From Phoebastria nigripes (taxonomy: Eukaryota; Chordata; Aves; Procellariiformes; Diomedeidae): DNA of 64,000 bases. The notes under the pieces were generated by a model, which saw only the letters and a program-made list of their open reading frames with translations, ran no database searches and was not told the DNA's origin. Where the stretch lies: assembly GCA_035582835.1 (NCBI GenBank), contig JAYKAV010000911.1:672959-736958 (forward strand), written 5' to 3'. Positions within the stretch are counted from its first letter, which is position 1; each line of letters begins with the position of its first letter. The translations under genes and the position numbers were made by a program. Shown piece by piece: positions 21,801 to 34,985 of the stretch.

Positions 21801-24800
21801 CCCATAAAATGTGGGATGTCTGATCCCTTGGCTATAAAGCAAAAAAACTGTATTTAAAAGAAGAACAAACAAAACACACAGATTCACGCACTTTGTTGCA
21901 CTTGAGTATTGTAACCTGAGAAAATCTTCAAGACCTTATTTTTCAGAGGATCTCTGACTATCAGAAATGCCCACCCAATGCTATATGATATGATTCAAAA
22001 CATACTGTTCTGTCTTGAGAAAGGCAGTAGTCAAGGACTACTATCTTGAGTTGTGTTTCAAAATTTGAAGGATACTAATATGAATGATTCAGTTTGGTAC
22101 TGTCATCTACATGTCATTGTCCTGTGAGACCTTTCCTCAGCTGCTGAGGCCAACATGCAAGTGTGCTGTTTGGTGCAATTCCACTGAAGTTGATGGTGCT
22201 ACGCTTTCCCCTNTTAGGATGTGATTATTTAATATGTTATCTGATGCAATGCCTCTTTCTTTTACTTTGTCTATTTCTCATGCAAAAGGCAAATTTTTTT
22301 CTCCCCATGGTGACAATGAGAAGTTACATATATGCATGAGCATCTGGTTTGTCACTGATGGAGAAAAAAATTTGTCCCATAACCTGTTCCCATGCAAACA
22401 TGAACGGATTTCAGTGCCGAGTGTCAGGGAGAAACTTGGTGTCAAAATTGTTTTACATCAATGCCTTTTTTCTATATCATAATGAAGGGATAATAAACTG
22501 CAATAATAAACTTCAGGGGCTTTGATAATACAGCCTGCAGGTGGCTAGTAAGGATAAGTGAACTGGCCCACTGCCTGGCCTGGCATTTGCTTCAATAGTT
22601 CAGTTTTGGCAGCTTTTCCCAATCTGAGATTAATGTCTCCCCCTTCCCACCTCTGATTTAACCTTTAAATAAATGTACAGCAATGAAAGACCAGATATTT
22701 GAGTGAAGAACTAAACTAACTTTTTTTTTTTTTTTATAATAGGGCCATTCCCAGGTTACCCCTTGCACTATGATTCCTAGTGCATGGCAGTACTACTTAT
22801 CTCTGGCTGCAGGACCAGGCTGTGTTATTTTCTAACTGTATTTTAAGAAAACTATTGAGTTGTACAGTAATTTTAGTAATTATATCATACCAGGAACAAT
22901 ATGTTTTGGCTCTGTTCTTCAAAACTCAGTCTCCCTGGTACTTTGGAGAACATCAGATTGGTGTAAGTAAGTGCCTGCTGTGAGCTATATTTACTAGACT
23001 AGTGAGATAGTATTATAAGGAGACAAACTTGAAGCACTATGTGTATGAAGCAAAGTATAGGCTTGGTTGGGTGATGCACTATCATATTGGCTTGCTTTGT
23101 AGTTCTTCAGGTTGAGACCACATGTGCCATGCTCTCCTCCTCTGTGGAAAAGCAGAGAGGTACTCAAAGTCTAGTTAACCCACAGTCATTCTCACAGTGG
23201 AGACAATACAGTTAACTTCTGATAGAAAAGACCTGATGCTGGTGTCTCCTTCATTGGTAAAATTGCATCAACTCAGGCAGGCTGACTTACCTGTGTTTCA
23301 CCACTGCGCAAGTGAGTTACGAATCTGACAAACAGATAGATATCTTTAATGATAATAATAATAACCAATATACATCTATGAAACAAGTAAGTTTTTATAT
23401 ATTATGAAGTATAGTTAAAATATTTGCAATTATAATTACTAATAATATTCCGAAGCTATCTTACTAAGAAGTGTAACATTTAGGTGGATGCAGGATTTTG
23501 GAAGAAAATACTTCTGACTTTGCTTTAATGTTTTTCCTTCCTTTTTCTTACCTTTGGTGCAACTCTCATATTCTTCAGTATCCTTTGAGTAAGATGCTAT
23601 GATTTCACAGTGTAAACATATACAGGTTTACATTAGTCTCTAAAATCTGTCATCTATCACTGAAATCTCGTTTTTTTCTGACCCTGACACTGTCTTATTA
23701 CTAGTGTTTTTACCTTGCTCACGCTTTTCCTTATTTTTCCCATTTACTCAGCATCTTCCCTATTCTGTCCCACTTCTTTCACCTATTTCTCCTTCCTCCT
23801 GTCTCTGTTTCTGTCAATCCTCTTAACTAAACCCTTTCCTGTCCTCCANGTCCCTGCCCTCCCTCACTCTCCCAGAGGCCAGACACTGCATGCAAGCTTG
23901 GTGCTGTCCCTGTGACTCTGTGAGATATTTGAAGCGTACATCTTTTTGTCCAGCTTCCTGACTTACATTTTGGATAAATTCAGCAATGCTTTAGAGCTGG
24001 GCCAGCAGCCGGGTAAATGTCGGTGCATCAGCTGGGCATGCTGGCTCAGAAAATGCTGCCAAGCCTCCAGCCTTGGAGACTTTGCCNTGCTCCCTCAAAG
24101 CAGCTGAAATACTGGTCTGATGTTCACTGCTCACGCCTCAGTGCCTCATGGTGACCAGGACAAGCTGCTTCCCACTGAAAGCCCTGTGGGGTAATAACTG
24201 GAGCTCTCCAGGGACTCCAGGATGCCTCTGCCATTGCCTTCACTCAGGCTAAGTCGCATCTGAGTTTCGTGCTACCTCCTGTTCAACACAAAACTGCCAT
24301 CCGCTCCTCCCCCAGTAAGACGGATACTTTTCTGACAACATTACTCACTCCTCTCTTCCCTCCACGGCCTGACACGGTGAAAGACTTGTCTGTGGGATTG
24401 GTCCTGGCTGCTCTTGAACAATCATGTTGTTCACGGCATGACTGAACTGGGCTTGACTGCTTGTGAATTTGGCCCCTGCACTCTGGGTTTCGATGCAGTT
24501 CAGCACGATGAAGAGCAGGTACCTGCAGGGAATGCAGCTTTGGAAATCCCAACATCCTGGAAGTGCCAAGTAAAGGCTGTTGATAACTGCACTAGAAAAA
24601 GAACAGTGCCTGTTGAGAAATGGTTTAAGAAGGTAGTTCAAGAGAGACTGAGACGACTGTAGCACATAAAGAGATCCCTGTGAGATGCCGCGTTTGCTCT
24701 GTATGCGAGATACACTATTACTTCTGTGGCTTTGAAGTGCTCACGTTGGGCAAAGTGCTATGCAAACATGAAACAAAGCTTGCACCCTTCCTGGAAAAGC

Positions 24801-25160
24801 TAAACATTCGAATATTGTCCTTGCACAATGGAAAAACAATATCATTTACCTCCAGGTTAAATACACCTTTCAGGTCAGAATCTTTTATTGATAGCTGCAT
24901 TGTTTACTTCTACCTTTACAGACTCCTGGATCAATGCTTTTATTTTACAACAGATTTTTTTCTTTTTCTTTGATAGACACTGGCTCTTGAAATATTGACA
25001 CCACTGCTCTGAGCAGTGGAAATAGGAGGCAACATCTTGTTCTCTGCCAAAAATTCTCCTCCTCAATCAGGCTCTGTCAGTGACAATAATGTCGGCAGCT
25101 CTCACTTTTGCTGAAAAAATCACGTGATTTCAGGCTATTCATACTTTGCAGGTTGAAGGT
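18820..25160. other. Unique non-coding sequence with a few low-complexity runs
   Basis: No exon, RNA gene or recent transposon can be supported. It contains a TATATAAATATATATAA run near 20390-20408, A-rich tracts near 21186-21202 and 21780-21800, a T tract near 22720-22736, and a short GATAATAATAATAA run near 23349-23362. A decayed ancient repeat at 22162-22207 is listed separately. Pyrimidine-rich sequence dominates 23700-23860. Confidence 0.5.
22162..22207. repeat. Decayed ancient amniote hairpin-type repeat, core only
   Basis: TTGGTGCAATTCCACTGAAG, then TTGATGGTGCTACG, matches the centre of an old palindromic repeat whose typical form reads GCTCCACTGAAGTCAATGGAGC. Only the core and one side can be recognised. 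Assignment is from recalled sequence. Confidence 0.45.
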
Positions 25161-25212
25161 TTTTTTTCCCTTCTTTCTTTCCCTTCCCTCTCCCCCCCCC
25201 CTTTTTTTTTAG
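25161..25212 (+). repeat. Pyrimidine tract with C and T homopolymers
   Basis: A run of T, CTTTCTTTCCC and CCCTCTCC units ends in about ten C residues followed by about ten T residues. This is low-complexity sequence with no other visible role. Confidence 0.9.
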
Positions 25213-27615
25213 AGGAGAATCTGTACTCATTGAATTCCTATTTCCTTGACTGGGTTGCTGTCAGCTGTCACGTCATGAAAATCTCACAGCAAACAGAGAA
25301 GACATAGGCTCTTGTGCCACAGCTTTGGCTTAGGTTCAGCATGTCCACACAGTTAGCACTTCAGTTCAATCAATACATTTGTAGATGACATTTTCTGTCC
25401 ATGTCTGGTTTTTGGTCCTGCACATGCAGTCGGCAGGACCAAAACAGTCTATACTGCTCACAGCTAGGAGTTAGTGTGTTCAGATCTGGTATGTAAGCTG
25501 TGGTTTTGATACAATTTGCTGTCTTACCCTGAGTTCTCCATGATGTTTTTCATGACAACAGCAGTCCTCTGTCACACTGCCTCATTCGGGTAGGTGGTAC
25601 TAACCTTTTCTGGCAAGGGAAGAATGGAGTGGAGAATGATGTAGAAAATATCACAATCGCAGGATGCAAATTTCTTGGGTGCAGAACTAATGTGGGTCAC
25701 CCTACCTCAGGAATGATCTGTCAAAGAGAAGGACTTCAGAGACAGCTAAAGAGAACAGGAAGATCAGCCTAAAGAAAACTGCCCATATCTAAAGGGACTG
25801 AAAATAATTAGGCCTGCTTACCATAAAAAAGAGACAAACAGGTAGGTATATAGAAGAGTGGAAAAAAGTGGATATAAACAGAAGAACAGAATGACATTCA
25901 GAAGAAAAGTAATGTGTGGGCTTATTAGTGTGTAAGGCTTGCTGTCACAACCACTAGCAGAGGCTCTGGTGGGAGTCCCTCTTTCCAGAATGCATGTGCA
26001 CATGTATGACTTTTGAATGAGAGGAAAAACTTACAAGCTTCAGGGCATATGCCAGTGGTAAAGAAGGAACTGCCTGTGAACAGGTTATCCTAGAATTTTA
26101 GATTTTAAAAAATGTTCCTCTAAAACCTCTTTGAAGCTTAGTAGTCCATTTAGTATTGGACTTAAAGAGGCCCTAGTAATTATCATATTGGTTCAGACAG
26201 ACATCTTGGTAGTAAAGTACATTTTTGACAACACATTTTAAACCAAAATTAGTAAATTTTTGTTCAAAACAGAGTTGGCTTTAAGTAACAGAGCAGAGCA
26301 AACTGAGTAGAACATGTATCCTATCTTTTCATCTCTCTATTTCAAATTCTTTTCTGTGGCATTTTAATTAGGAAAGGAGAAACATAAGTTTCTACAGGCT
26401 GGCTCTGATTTTGTTTTTTGTTACCTATATAACATGCTATATGGTCCTTCTTGGGGCAGCAGGGGGAGAGTTGACCTTGTGACTCTAACTTAAAATCAAT
26501 GACAGTCACATGGCATCTCTTTCAAAAAATGTATTTTTTCAGAAAAGATGCTTCCCCAGTTTTCTGGAAGGATATGGATTGACTAAGGATTAAGAATGAA
26601 TTGTCTCTTCCTGAAACATATCCTGCACCTTTCTTGACTGCAACCTGGCAACACAGAAGAATTACACACCTAGTTCTGCTTTTCAAAAAAAGGGAGTATT
26701 TGATGAGATAAAAACAAGAATGTGGTAAACCTATTTCTTAGAGGGGGAAATTAAGCAATTGGAGGAGAAAAGGAAGGAATTTTAGCAAAATGAAATTAAC
26801 AATGTAAATTTGAAGTCAAATAACTGCCACACATAGCGGATAATAACATTGACAGCCCTTGGGGGAAAAAACACAAACTGACCTTTTTTTTAGATTTTAG
26901 GGTGAAAAATACCTAGCATATTTGGCTGAATATTCTTTCCCTTTGAAGGGCTGTTTTGGGCAAATCCTGATTTTTCTTAAAAGCACTTGTAGTTTGAAAT
27001 TATTGGAATTGTGTCTGTTCCTTGGTGAGTGGTTAGCCACCCAAGCAGTAACTTTCATTGCAATGGGACTATTCATACAAATAATTGTATGTAAGTGGGA
27101 GTGAGAAAATCACAAATTTCTTCCTTTGCAATTTCTGTGAATAACTTTTTTTTAATTGACTGTAGGTGAAAGCATCTCTCTTTCATGCTACAGTTCTCTT
27201 CTTAACTGCCCCAAGGATTGGATAGATAACATTGGCACACTGAAGACGATACCATCAGCAGCAGTCTAACCTGTTGCTCTGATGAAGGCTGTCGGCCCTG
27301 CAGCGGATGTTATCACTGAAATAGCAGATATGTGTACCTGCTGATCGTATTAGTACAAGCTCAAGTTTGTGGTCCATTTGAAGTTAATATACTGGATCTT
27401 GAGCAGGAGTAGCTTTGCTGCAAGCACGTATTGTACTCTTTCACCTGTACATGGAAGCAAAAATGTCTGGCAGTGTGACAGGGCAGACAGCACCAATGTC
27501 TTGAGGTCTTTCTACTAAATCTGCCAGATTAGTACACTGTAAGCCCTAGACACTTTATGCACAGAGGCAGGTTGCCAGCACTCCTGATAACATTTGTATC
27601 CTATCTGGGTAATAG
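25213..27615. other. Unique non-coding sequence
   Basis: No exon or RNA gene is supported. A short perfect hairpin at 25410-25444 is listed separately. The stretch near 26725-26770 (CTATTTCTTAGAGGGGGAAA) faintly recalls the middle of a MIR SINE but is too short to call. Confidence 0.5.
25410..25444. repeat. Short perfect inverted repeat (hairpin)
   Basis: TTTTGGTCCTGC at 25410-25421 is exactly complementary to GCAGGACCAAAA at 25433-25444, with an 11-base loop. Beyond a two-base bulge on the left, CTG at 25405-25407 could pair with CAG at 25445-25447. A stem of 12-15 bp is shorter than a normal pre-microRNA, so a microRNA call is not justified. Confidence 0.8.
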
Positions 27616-27736
27616 CAGTGGTTTAACTGAATGCATTATGGGGAAAAATGTAGCATTTTAAATCAGTTCTCTGCAAAACATAAGCGACTTCTCTTGATAT
27701 GTCTGAGAACTGTGGATCACAGTTTGGGAATTACTG
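27616..27736. mobile_element. Possible relic of a hAT (Charlie-like) non-autonomous DNA transposon
   Basis: The right end, CACAGTTTGGGAATTACTG at 27718-27736, closely matches the 3' terminus of many Charlie-type hAT elements, CACAGTTTGGGAACCACTG. The left end, CAGTGGTTTAACTG at 27616-27629, resembles the complementary terminus CAGTGGTTCCCAAACTG with three bases missing. The 121-bp interior has no coding capacity. The eight bases on either side do not match, so a target duplication has decayed or the left end is wrong. The call is tentative. Confidence 0.35.
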
Positions 27737-30020
27737 CTACGGCCTGATCGCAACAAGATTGCTATAAACGGTATTTCAATTTTCAACTATGATTAGTTAG
27801 TTTGTTGGGAAAACAGTTATGCTGAATTCCAGCAACATATATTTTTGTTGATAGAGTGAGAACAACTCTGTAGTCATTACTTGACATTCATTTAAACCAG
27901 CATTATCACCAAACAGCAGCCCAATCCCATCCCTTCTCCCTACTACTTGTTCATCGTGTGCCCTGCTTCTGCGTTGTGCCAGCACAACCAACTGCACAGC
28001 CTCATAGCATTCTCATGTTGAGAAGCTGATCAGTTAAAAATGCCTCTCATCCCGCTCTGTTTAGTTATGTTTTCAGTTGGATCAGACTCCCAACCTTGTT
28101 ACTTTGCACATGCTTTACCAGCACAATATAGGGATTAGTGTAAGAGCAGCAACAAGGGAGGGGCTGAATGGGGGTGGGGCAGAGGGTGGTGGAAGAAAGA
28201 TGTGGACTTGTTTTGGAGGGTGAATTGAACTATAACCTTAAAATCAGGCTTCTAGTTCAAACACATTCAGAATTCTTTTTCCATGGACATTGTTCAGTTT
28301 TCATTTGATTCACTGTTTTCCTCCAACTTTGCCACCAGCAAACATTCCTACATTTGTTTCTGAACAGAAAACAACAAAGGAAAACAACAAAGATACAGGG
28401 TTTTTCATAATATCTTAACATTTGCAGAAAAATTTTTATAAAAGTTTTTATAACACTTGCCCAGGTTTTTGCAGCTCTAGTTCTGTGGAATGATGACTGA
28501 TTGACTTACCTGAGTATAAGATTTTGTTGAATAGACAAGCAGTGCTTGTGATTAGAATTTGAAAAAAACATTTTTTCCTTCGTATTTTTTTTCACAGTTC
28601 TACTGGGCTGAAAAATAATCATCCACTGGTGAAAAAAGTATTCATTCTTGTTTCAAAGGGAGGAAATGGACTGGCCATTAGGAATAAATTGAAATAATCA
28701 CTTTCTATCAAAGTGAATACACTGCTACTGTAAAGCACTGGTAATCTAACTGTGTTTGAAAGCCATGCAAAAAATAGTAGTTTTGCACCTCCTTTTGGCC
28801 ACTTTATCAACAATGCATGAAACACAATGCAGTTTTCAATTCCTGAAAATTTGGCTAGACAACATGACCATTTTTAAGCACAAAATATCAATGTTTAACC
28901 TATTAGGTCATCTCCATTTCCATAATATTTTTTACCAAATTTTTAAAGTGTTACAGTAGTGTAAATACTTTCCTAGATTAAGTGATTTACAGAAAAAGTA
29001 GAGACAATAAAATGCTGTATTAAGTCTACAGAAAAATTCCTGTTATTCTGGACTGGGATTTCACCCAACAGATCTAAAATAGTTTTAAAGTATAGAATGC
29101 TTCTCACTTTGAAATGTAAGCATATATACAGACACATACATGAGACCAGATTCACAGATAATGTAAATTGGTGCAATTCGATTGAAATCAGTTATTTATA
29201 GCAGATGAGGTTCCAGCCATATGCTAGAACATATGTGTATGTACTTGCAACACACACATGTGTATATGTACGTGTGTGTGATATAAAATCACTTGTGCAT
29301 GTAACTATGTAATCATGTACAATTGCTCTCTTCTGCCAGCAAATTTTCCATTAGACTGGAAAAATGGAAAACGCTCATGTACTTTAGAGATTAATTATTT
29401 CTGGTTATGAAGCACACAGTGTTTCACAGCCCTCCTGTTTTTTAGGGTCTCCCTTGCTGAAAGAGCAGCAAGGTTATTTGTCTGAAAGTCATCAATGATC
29501 GAAATAAAAGACTTGAGGTAGGGAGGAAAGATGGAAGTTTAATTTCACTGAATTTGTCCTTGGAGGATATGTTCAGTTAATATTATGACTTTTAAAATGT
29601 GGTATGCTATTGAAAAACTATTTATAAAGCTTTGGTATATACATGGTACCTGGTATGTAAAATCTGTGGCTCTGTGGTTCGAATCAAGGAAAGAGAGCTC
29701 CACTTTGCAACAACTAGCAGGTCTCAGGGCAGGAGGGGGCTCCTTTTCCTGCACCAGCTACCTTTTCAAGGGACAGAAGAAACTGATGGGGAGAAAACAC
29801 TTGAGCAACTTTAAAAGGAAGGTAGTTGGTACCAATTGCAAACCCCTTTGAAAGGAAAACAGCTATTCATAGAATTTCAGGAGTGATGGATTAAAAGATG
29901 GAAGAGGTTGATAGTCAAATGATTAGAGGAAGTATCTTAGGAAGCAGAAGCTCCCTCCTGATCTTTTGTGTATGTATCCATACTACTGCTTTTCCAGATA
30001 GCTATTTACATTCTTGAGTG
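27737..30020. other. Unique non-coding sequence
   Basis: No exon or RNA gene is supported. A mixed TG/TA run occurs near 29230-29285. A GGTTCGAATC at 29676-29685 looks like a tRNA B box, but the T-arm does not pair. One decayed ancient hairpin repeat is listed separately. Confidence 0.5.
29144..29217. repeat. Decayed ancient amniote hairpin-type repeat
   Basis: ACCAGATTCACAGATAATG, then TAAATTGGTGCAATTC, GATTGAAATCAG and GCAGATGAGGTTCCAG follow in order. This is the layout of an old palindromic repeat with GCCAGATTCTCAGCTGGTG-like left arm, a CCATTGAAGTCAATGG centre and a CAGCTGAGGATCTGG right arm. It is the most complete copy in the window. Strand is not meaningful for a palindrome. Confidence 0.55.
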
Positions 30021-30070
30021 TTTTCTTTTCTTTTTTCTTTCTTTCTTTTTTTCTTTTTTTTTTTTTTTAA
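30021..30070 (+). repeat. T-rich pyrimidine tract
   Basis: A TTTTC/CTTT repeat ends in about sixteen T residues. It could be the reverse complement of an old retroposon A tail, but no element body is recognised to the right. Confidence 0.85.
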
Positions 30071-33000
30071 CATGTTTGTCTTTATCCTTTATAAATTTAC
30101 CGTGAATTATTCCCAAGCGGACAACAAACCTAATTCTTTTCTCAGCTACACCTTCATAAAACCAATATAATTCTGTCAAAACAAATGGATAGAATAGTAC
30201 CGTTAGTTTGCAGAGTGTTAAAAACAGCCTTGTTCCTGCGGAGGAAGGGTATCTGTTGTTCTTTGAGCTTCCTATTACCTATATTAAGCCTCTAGGCTAC
30301 TTGTTACTTCTATTGTGATTGCTAATGCTTGTTCCTGTTTAGCACTGGGATTCTCTGTTGCACAGTCTAAGCATAGCTTGTTCTGTCTTGACATTAAGTG
30401 CTGGTGAGATGCAATCAAATTTTGTACCTTCAGACCACCATAAGTGACACAGAAGGAGATGATTCATCAACAGCAACTGCTTTAATGAGCCTCTCCAGCT
30501 TCACAGAATATTTGCTTTTCACCTGTGATCCACATACTAGAATATATTCCGGAAATGTACCAGTGAGGCATGAACCGCAAAACCTGAGGGAAAAAAGGGA
30601 GGCCAAGTCAGTCAAAGAGTGATCCCAAAGCTGCCTCAGACCCAAAGCTTGTTTCCAATTCAGAATCAACACCTCTCTCTTTGTGCTTCTGCCTGTCTTG
30701 CTACTACTACTACCTACTATATCCTGGCTTTTTCAGTAATAGGTTCCAGGGCTTCTCAGCACTTTCTTTAATCTGTCCTTGGTGTATGTTTGATACACTT
30801 ATAAGACTTTTTCAACATCATAGCTTCCCACAGACCTTTATTTTCTTTTCCTTCTCCTCCCATCCTCCTCTTGCTTTCTTTACTCATGACGTGTTCCTCA
30901 GGGCTAGCTTTCACTTTGTGTCTCACCATTTCCAGCAACTCATCACCTTCTTGTTGAGATGCTCCTGGTGTAAAATCAAGCACCGCTGGGATGTGATGCC
31001 TGCGGACATAACTGGGGACTGAAGTTCCACAGAAGGGAGGCTGAGTTTTATAAATCTTTTCAAACATTTTGCTTCTGGAAGTATAGAGGAATAAGAAATA
31101 AGGCCTAATGGAAAACTAAAAGGATGGAGGATGAAAGTGAGGCGCTCCTTTAAGATTGTAGGGGGCCAGAAAGGATTCAGATTTTGTTGGTCATGACAGT
31201 TCCCATTAGGCAATGCATGTTGGAGTAGAGCCATGTGTGTTTTGCTTCCTACTACAGGATGCATACTTCTGAGGACGGTGTCATTTATGGGAAGGAAATA
31301 TGTGGAAAAAATGAAGATGAGCCTAAGTAAAATGCATTTTTGAAATACACCTCCTGTGAATAAAACACATTATGTTCAAAAATCTTCAGAAATCTTGAGA
31401 GAGTCTGCTGTAGCAAAGCTTAAAAATTATGTCTTCACAAAACAACTGCAATGGTCTAGGCTTTGACTGTGGAAACTTTTAGTTATTTCGCATTTTTGTA
31501 GCTGCAGGTAAAAATTACAAATAAGGTTGGCTCTAGGTATTCATATATTCAGAGACTATCCTGAAGAGTTTACAAGCTGAGCACCGAAGAGTATATAGAG
31601 ATAATCACATCTTGAATGGAACAGTTCGTACGAGTAGTACTTTGCAAGTTCAAATGAACAGCTAAGATTGTTAGAGAGAAGAAAATGTCATTTTACCCTC
31701 TTTACAAATTGGTTAATGAGGTGCCATTGGATTAAATAACTTCCCAAAGGTCACATAAGTCTATGGCAAAACGATGAACTGAAATTAGCTCTCCAAGGTG
31801 CACAGTTTGACAGTGCAACACTGTCTTTATTTCCATTCCTACAGTTTTGCCTTTAGTTAAACTCTGCCGGCATTGGTTAAAATTTCCTTCTGAACCTAGA
31901 AAATACTAAAAAATCTCTTAAAAACCCAGAACCCTTAAATAGTGCTCCCAACCTGTTTTCCTGAATGCTTTCCTCTCCCTTGGGTTACAGAAGCAAATTC
32001 TGTTACAAACAAGTTTAATTGTGTAGGTTCTATCTCATCAAAGAAACCAAACCTTCACATTAGGAAAACTAAGGGAAAATGTTTAAAAGGGAAGAAGACA
32101 TATTTCATATTGGAAAGATTTGCATATGTTCAGCATTAGACAGAGAGCTTTAGAGAAAGCTCATAAGAGTCGGAGCACTCAGGCTTTTCTGGGTTCCCCA
32201 CTGGGGAGGTGATACTGCACTTGGTTAATATGCTGTAAACAAACTGGCTAGCACTTGCTGTATTTACATTGCACATTAGAAGTTTGAGTTTCCATAGGGA
32301 ATTCAGAATTCCTCCTCTTATGGAACTGCTGCTCTCTGGGGAGACGTAACAAGCTACCACTGTGATCAGCAACAGCATGGAAACAAGAGGAGAAAGCAGT
32401 AGCAGAAAGATTCTTTTCTCCACTCGTTTAACCCACAAACTCCGACTCTACTCTCCAGTGCTGTATGTACAGGAGTGTTGACTATAGATTACGAGATCTG
32501 TAAGAAAGACCTTGTGATAAAAGCCAAAATCTGCCCTCTGTTATGCAGGATATGCTTTCTTACTGAAAGCACAAGATGTTATTAATTTGTCCTACTTCCT
32601 CAATGTGAGATTTTAATAATAAAACCCTTCCGTGTTTCTCTTTCTTACTGGTAGCTTTGCTGAGAAACTGATGCTTTTGACATCTTTTTTAGAAAGCAGA
32701 GCATAATCCTGTTGTCCTAGACCACGTTCTACAGCTGAGGAGAAAATATTTTTGTTGTATATGAAGCTGTGAAAGCCAGATCTAAAAAGGGGACATTGGA
32801 GTGGAAGTGTGAATGTGAAAATTTACATCCCTAAATCCTATATAACAATCCTGACAACTGTTGCTTGGCTGCTGCCTAACCCTCCCCACACTCCCTTTTC
32901 AGATGGTCCCCATCTCGTAGTTTAGCTGCTGGGCATCCCATCTGCTGTGCCCATTGGAATTTCACTGTCCCTGGGCACTTACAGGGCATCTCAGGGCTTA

Positions 33001-34799
33001 CTGGCAAGCTCAGTGCTGGACACCTGAGTCAAGCCAGCAGAAGCTATGTGGCATGGCATCTAAAACCTAAGGCAAGGTTTTCTGGTGGCTCTTGCCTCAT
33101 GGCTACAACAGGGTCAGAAGCAGGTGGCCTTCGCCATGCCTTACAGCAAAAATCTCACCCAACTCTAGCAGAGTCTGAAAATTTGGGCTTATTTACATCT
33201 AAGGTGAGTTTCACCCCTCATCTCCAATTCACTGATTTGTAAAGCTCCTTAAAATAGCTCAGCTGTCAAAGCCGATGTATGAACCCCCTGTCACTATACT
33301 AATGTAAATTATTACTTATCTAAAATTTTTAAAGGTGCAAATATATGGCATTGCAAAATGGCATTTGACAGCAAAGTGTGACTGCACTGAGTGATGTGAG
33401 CTTTCAGTCTGCTGTGCTCCTAGAAACAAATTGGAGTGCTTTCGCACATCTCCCATCTCGAGGTCTGTTTGCGGTTACTACAGTGACTTCTCTTTGTTCT
33501 GTGCTCAAGTGCTGTTAGAGTCAAGGGCTCATCTGTCATGTGCTATAGATAATCTCAAAAACACCTTAGCAGACAAGGTACGAACCCCAGGGCTGTTTAT
33601 ATTCATGAAAACTTTTCCCCCCCACAGAGGTCACATTGAGTAAGATAAACCAGTGTCATCAAATATGCAGCATACATTGCAACAGGGGTCTGGCACTGCA
33701 GGCTTAACACCTTTTGTGAGCTGCGTCAAGGAGGACTGGTTTTGTCCTTAGCTTGATCATCAGTTTCAAACGGCCAATGCTCTTGTAGTTCAAATGTAAA
33801 TGAGAACATGGGTTATAACTATCCTCATTTCTCATTACTGAGATGACAAAATGCATTTTCTCCTACCTGACTGCTTGATAGCTAGAGAGCAACTGATATA
33901 CAGATATCGTGGTTATAATATGGATATAATAAAATAAGCCTAATAAAATAAAAGAACTGCCTGACAGCAGCGCTGCAGAGGACTGTCTTTCCATAGTTGC
34001 AGGCTGCAATACATGCCTGATACAGAATCAGGTCACAGGTTGTATTTGTATCCACAGCAATAACGATCATTTATAAAACCCATAAAATAACTATTTTTTC
34101 CCCAAGTATTTTATGACTTGGTTACAGGAATGCCACTAGAAACCATTGTACATTTACCATACAATGCACCGTACCGTATAGTACTGCTGTTTTTAAAATT
34201 TAGCAGTTTCACCTGAAAATAAGAATCAGGGGTATCTGGATATTTGCAGTACTGTCCTACATATCCCATGACCAGTTTTCCCTTGACTTCAGTGAGTTTT
34301 GGATTAGATCTTTTGTTATTTAAAACTAGTTTTGAAGGCTGCTCAAGTATACGCTCCTCAGAAGTACAAATATTGATATTTCTGTTTTGTCTTATACTAT
34401 CACTGTAAATAACTTCACAGCTAGCACTGACGGCCTCTATTTCATTTTTAAATAGCTGAAATCTAAAATGCAAGTATTTATCAATTTTCTAACAAATATT
34501 AAGAGAAAAACATCTAGTTAAAACTTCTTAGAATAATAATAACGAAGAATTTAGCGTGCATGTTTTGCCTCCACACTTGTTTTATTTTGCTAAATAGCCT
34601 ATGTGGAATACAATTTACTTCTCCACTTAAAAAAAAAAAAAAAAAACCAACCCTGTTCCATTCTGTTTTGGTTTGCGGGGTTCTGTTGTCATTTTATCCT
34701 AAAGTGCTGTTTCCTCACATTTGCATCTACCAGCCTTTTTAATGTGATATTCCATTTAAACTGCCTTTTAATTGTATGTGCTGCCTTGGCAGAACATGA
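30071..34799. other. Unique non-coding sequence with one MIR-like relic
   Basis: No exon or RNA gene is supported. A CTA triplet run lies at 30701-30712. The MIR-like segment at 31694-31828 is listed separately. The part at 33430-33720 is varied in composition and could be conserved, but no single site stands out. An open frame of 120 codons on the minus strand (34111-34473) has no recognisable family. An 18-base A tract lies at 34629-34646. Confidence 0.5.
31694..31828 (+). mobile_element. MIR-like SINE relic
   Basis: The segment follows the MIR layout: TTTACAAATTGGTTAATGAGG, then AAATAACTTCCCAAAGGTCAC, TCTATGGCAAAACG, GAACTGAAATTAGCTCTCC and ACAGTGCAACACTG. The typical form is TTAAGTGACTTGCCCAAGGTCAC, GTGGCAGAGC and GAACCCAGGTCTCC in the same order and spacing. 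Divergence is high, as expected for a family active before birds split from other reptiles. No tRNA-like head can be recognised. Confidence 0.65.
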
Positions 34800-34985
34800 C
34801 TGATGTACTAGCGTTAATTAGGGCTCCAGTCAGCAGCCTATGCCAGCTGGAAACTGAGAAACAAGCGTAAATTATTCTGTCATCAATCAGCTCGAAAATG
34901 TTTGAATCACTAATTAGTTTGCAATTTGGGTGACAGTTTATCTGACGCAGGCGGTGTCAGAAACTTCAGATCTTAGATGAATAAT
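34800..34985. promoter_or_regulatory. Candidate conserved enhancer with PBX/HOX-like and homeodomain sites
   Basis: Sites seen in order are GCGTTAATTAGGGC, CTGTCATCAATCAG (a MEIS/TGIF-like TGTCA next to a PBX/HOX-like ATCAATCA), CACTAATTAGTTTGC, GGGTGACAG and GCAGGCGGTGTC. The sequence is non-repetitive, has balanced composition and no coding frame. The density of developmental factor sites is the highest noticed in the window. Conservation is inferred. Confidence 0.4.

Noticed and set aside
26725..26770. A third MIR-like relic
   Set aside because: Only about 20 bases resemble the MIR middle and no downstream core motif follows.
29660..29700. A tRNA gene suggested by GGTTCGAATC
   Set aside because: The flanking T-arm positions do not pair beyond two or three bases, and no matching A box, anticodon arm or acceptor stem can be laid out.
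34111..34473. 120-codon open frame on the minus strand
   Set aside because: The residue mix is plausible, but no family is recognised, and frames of this length are common by chance in this much DNA.
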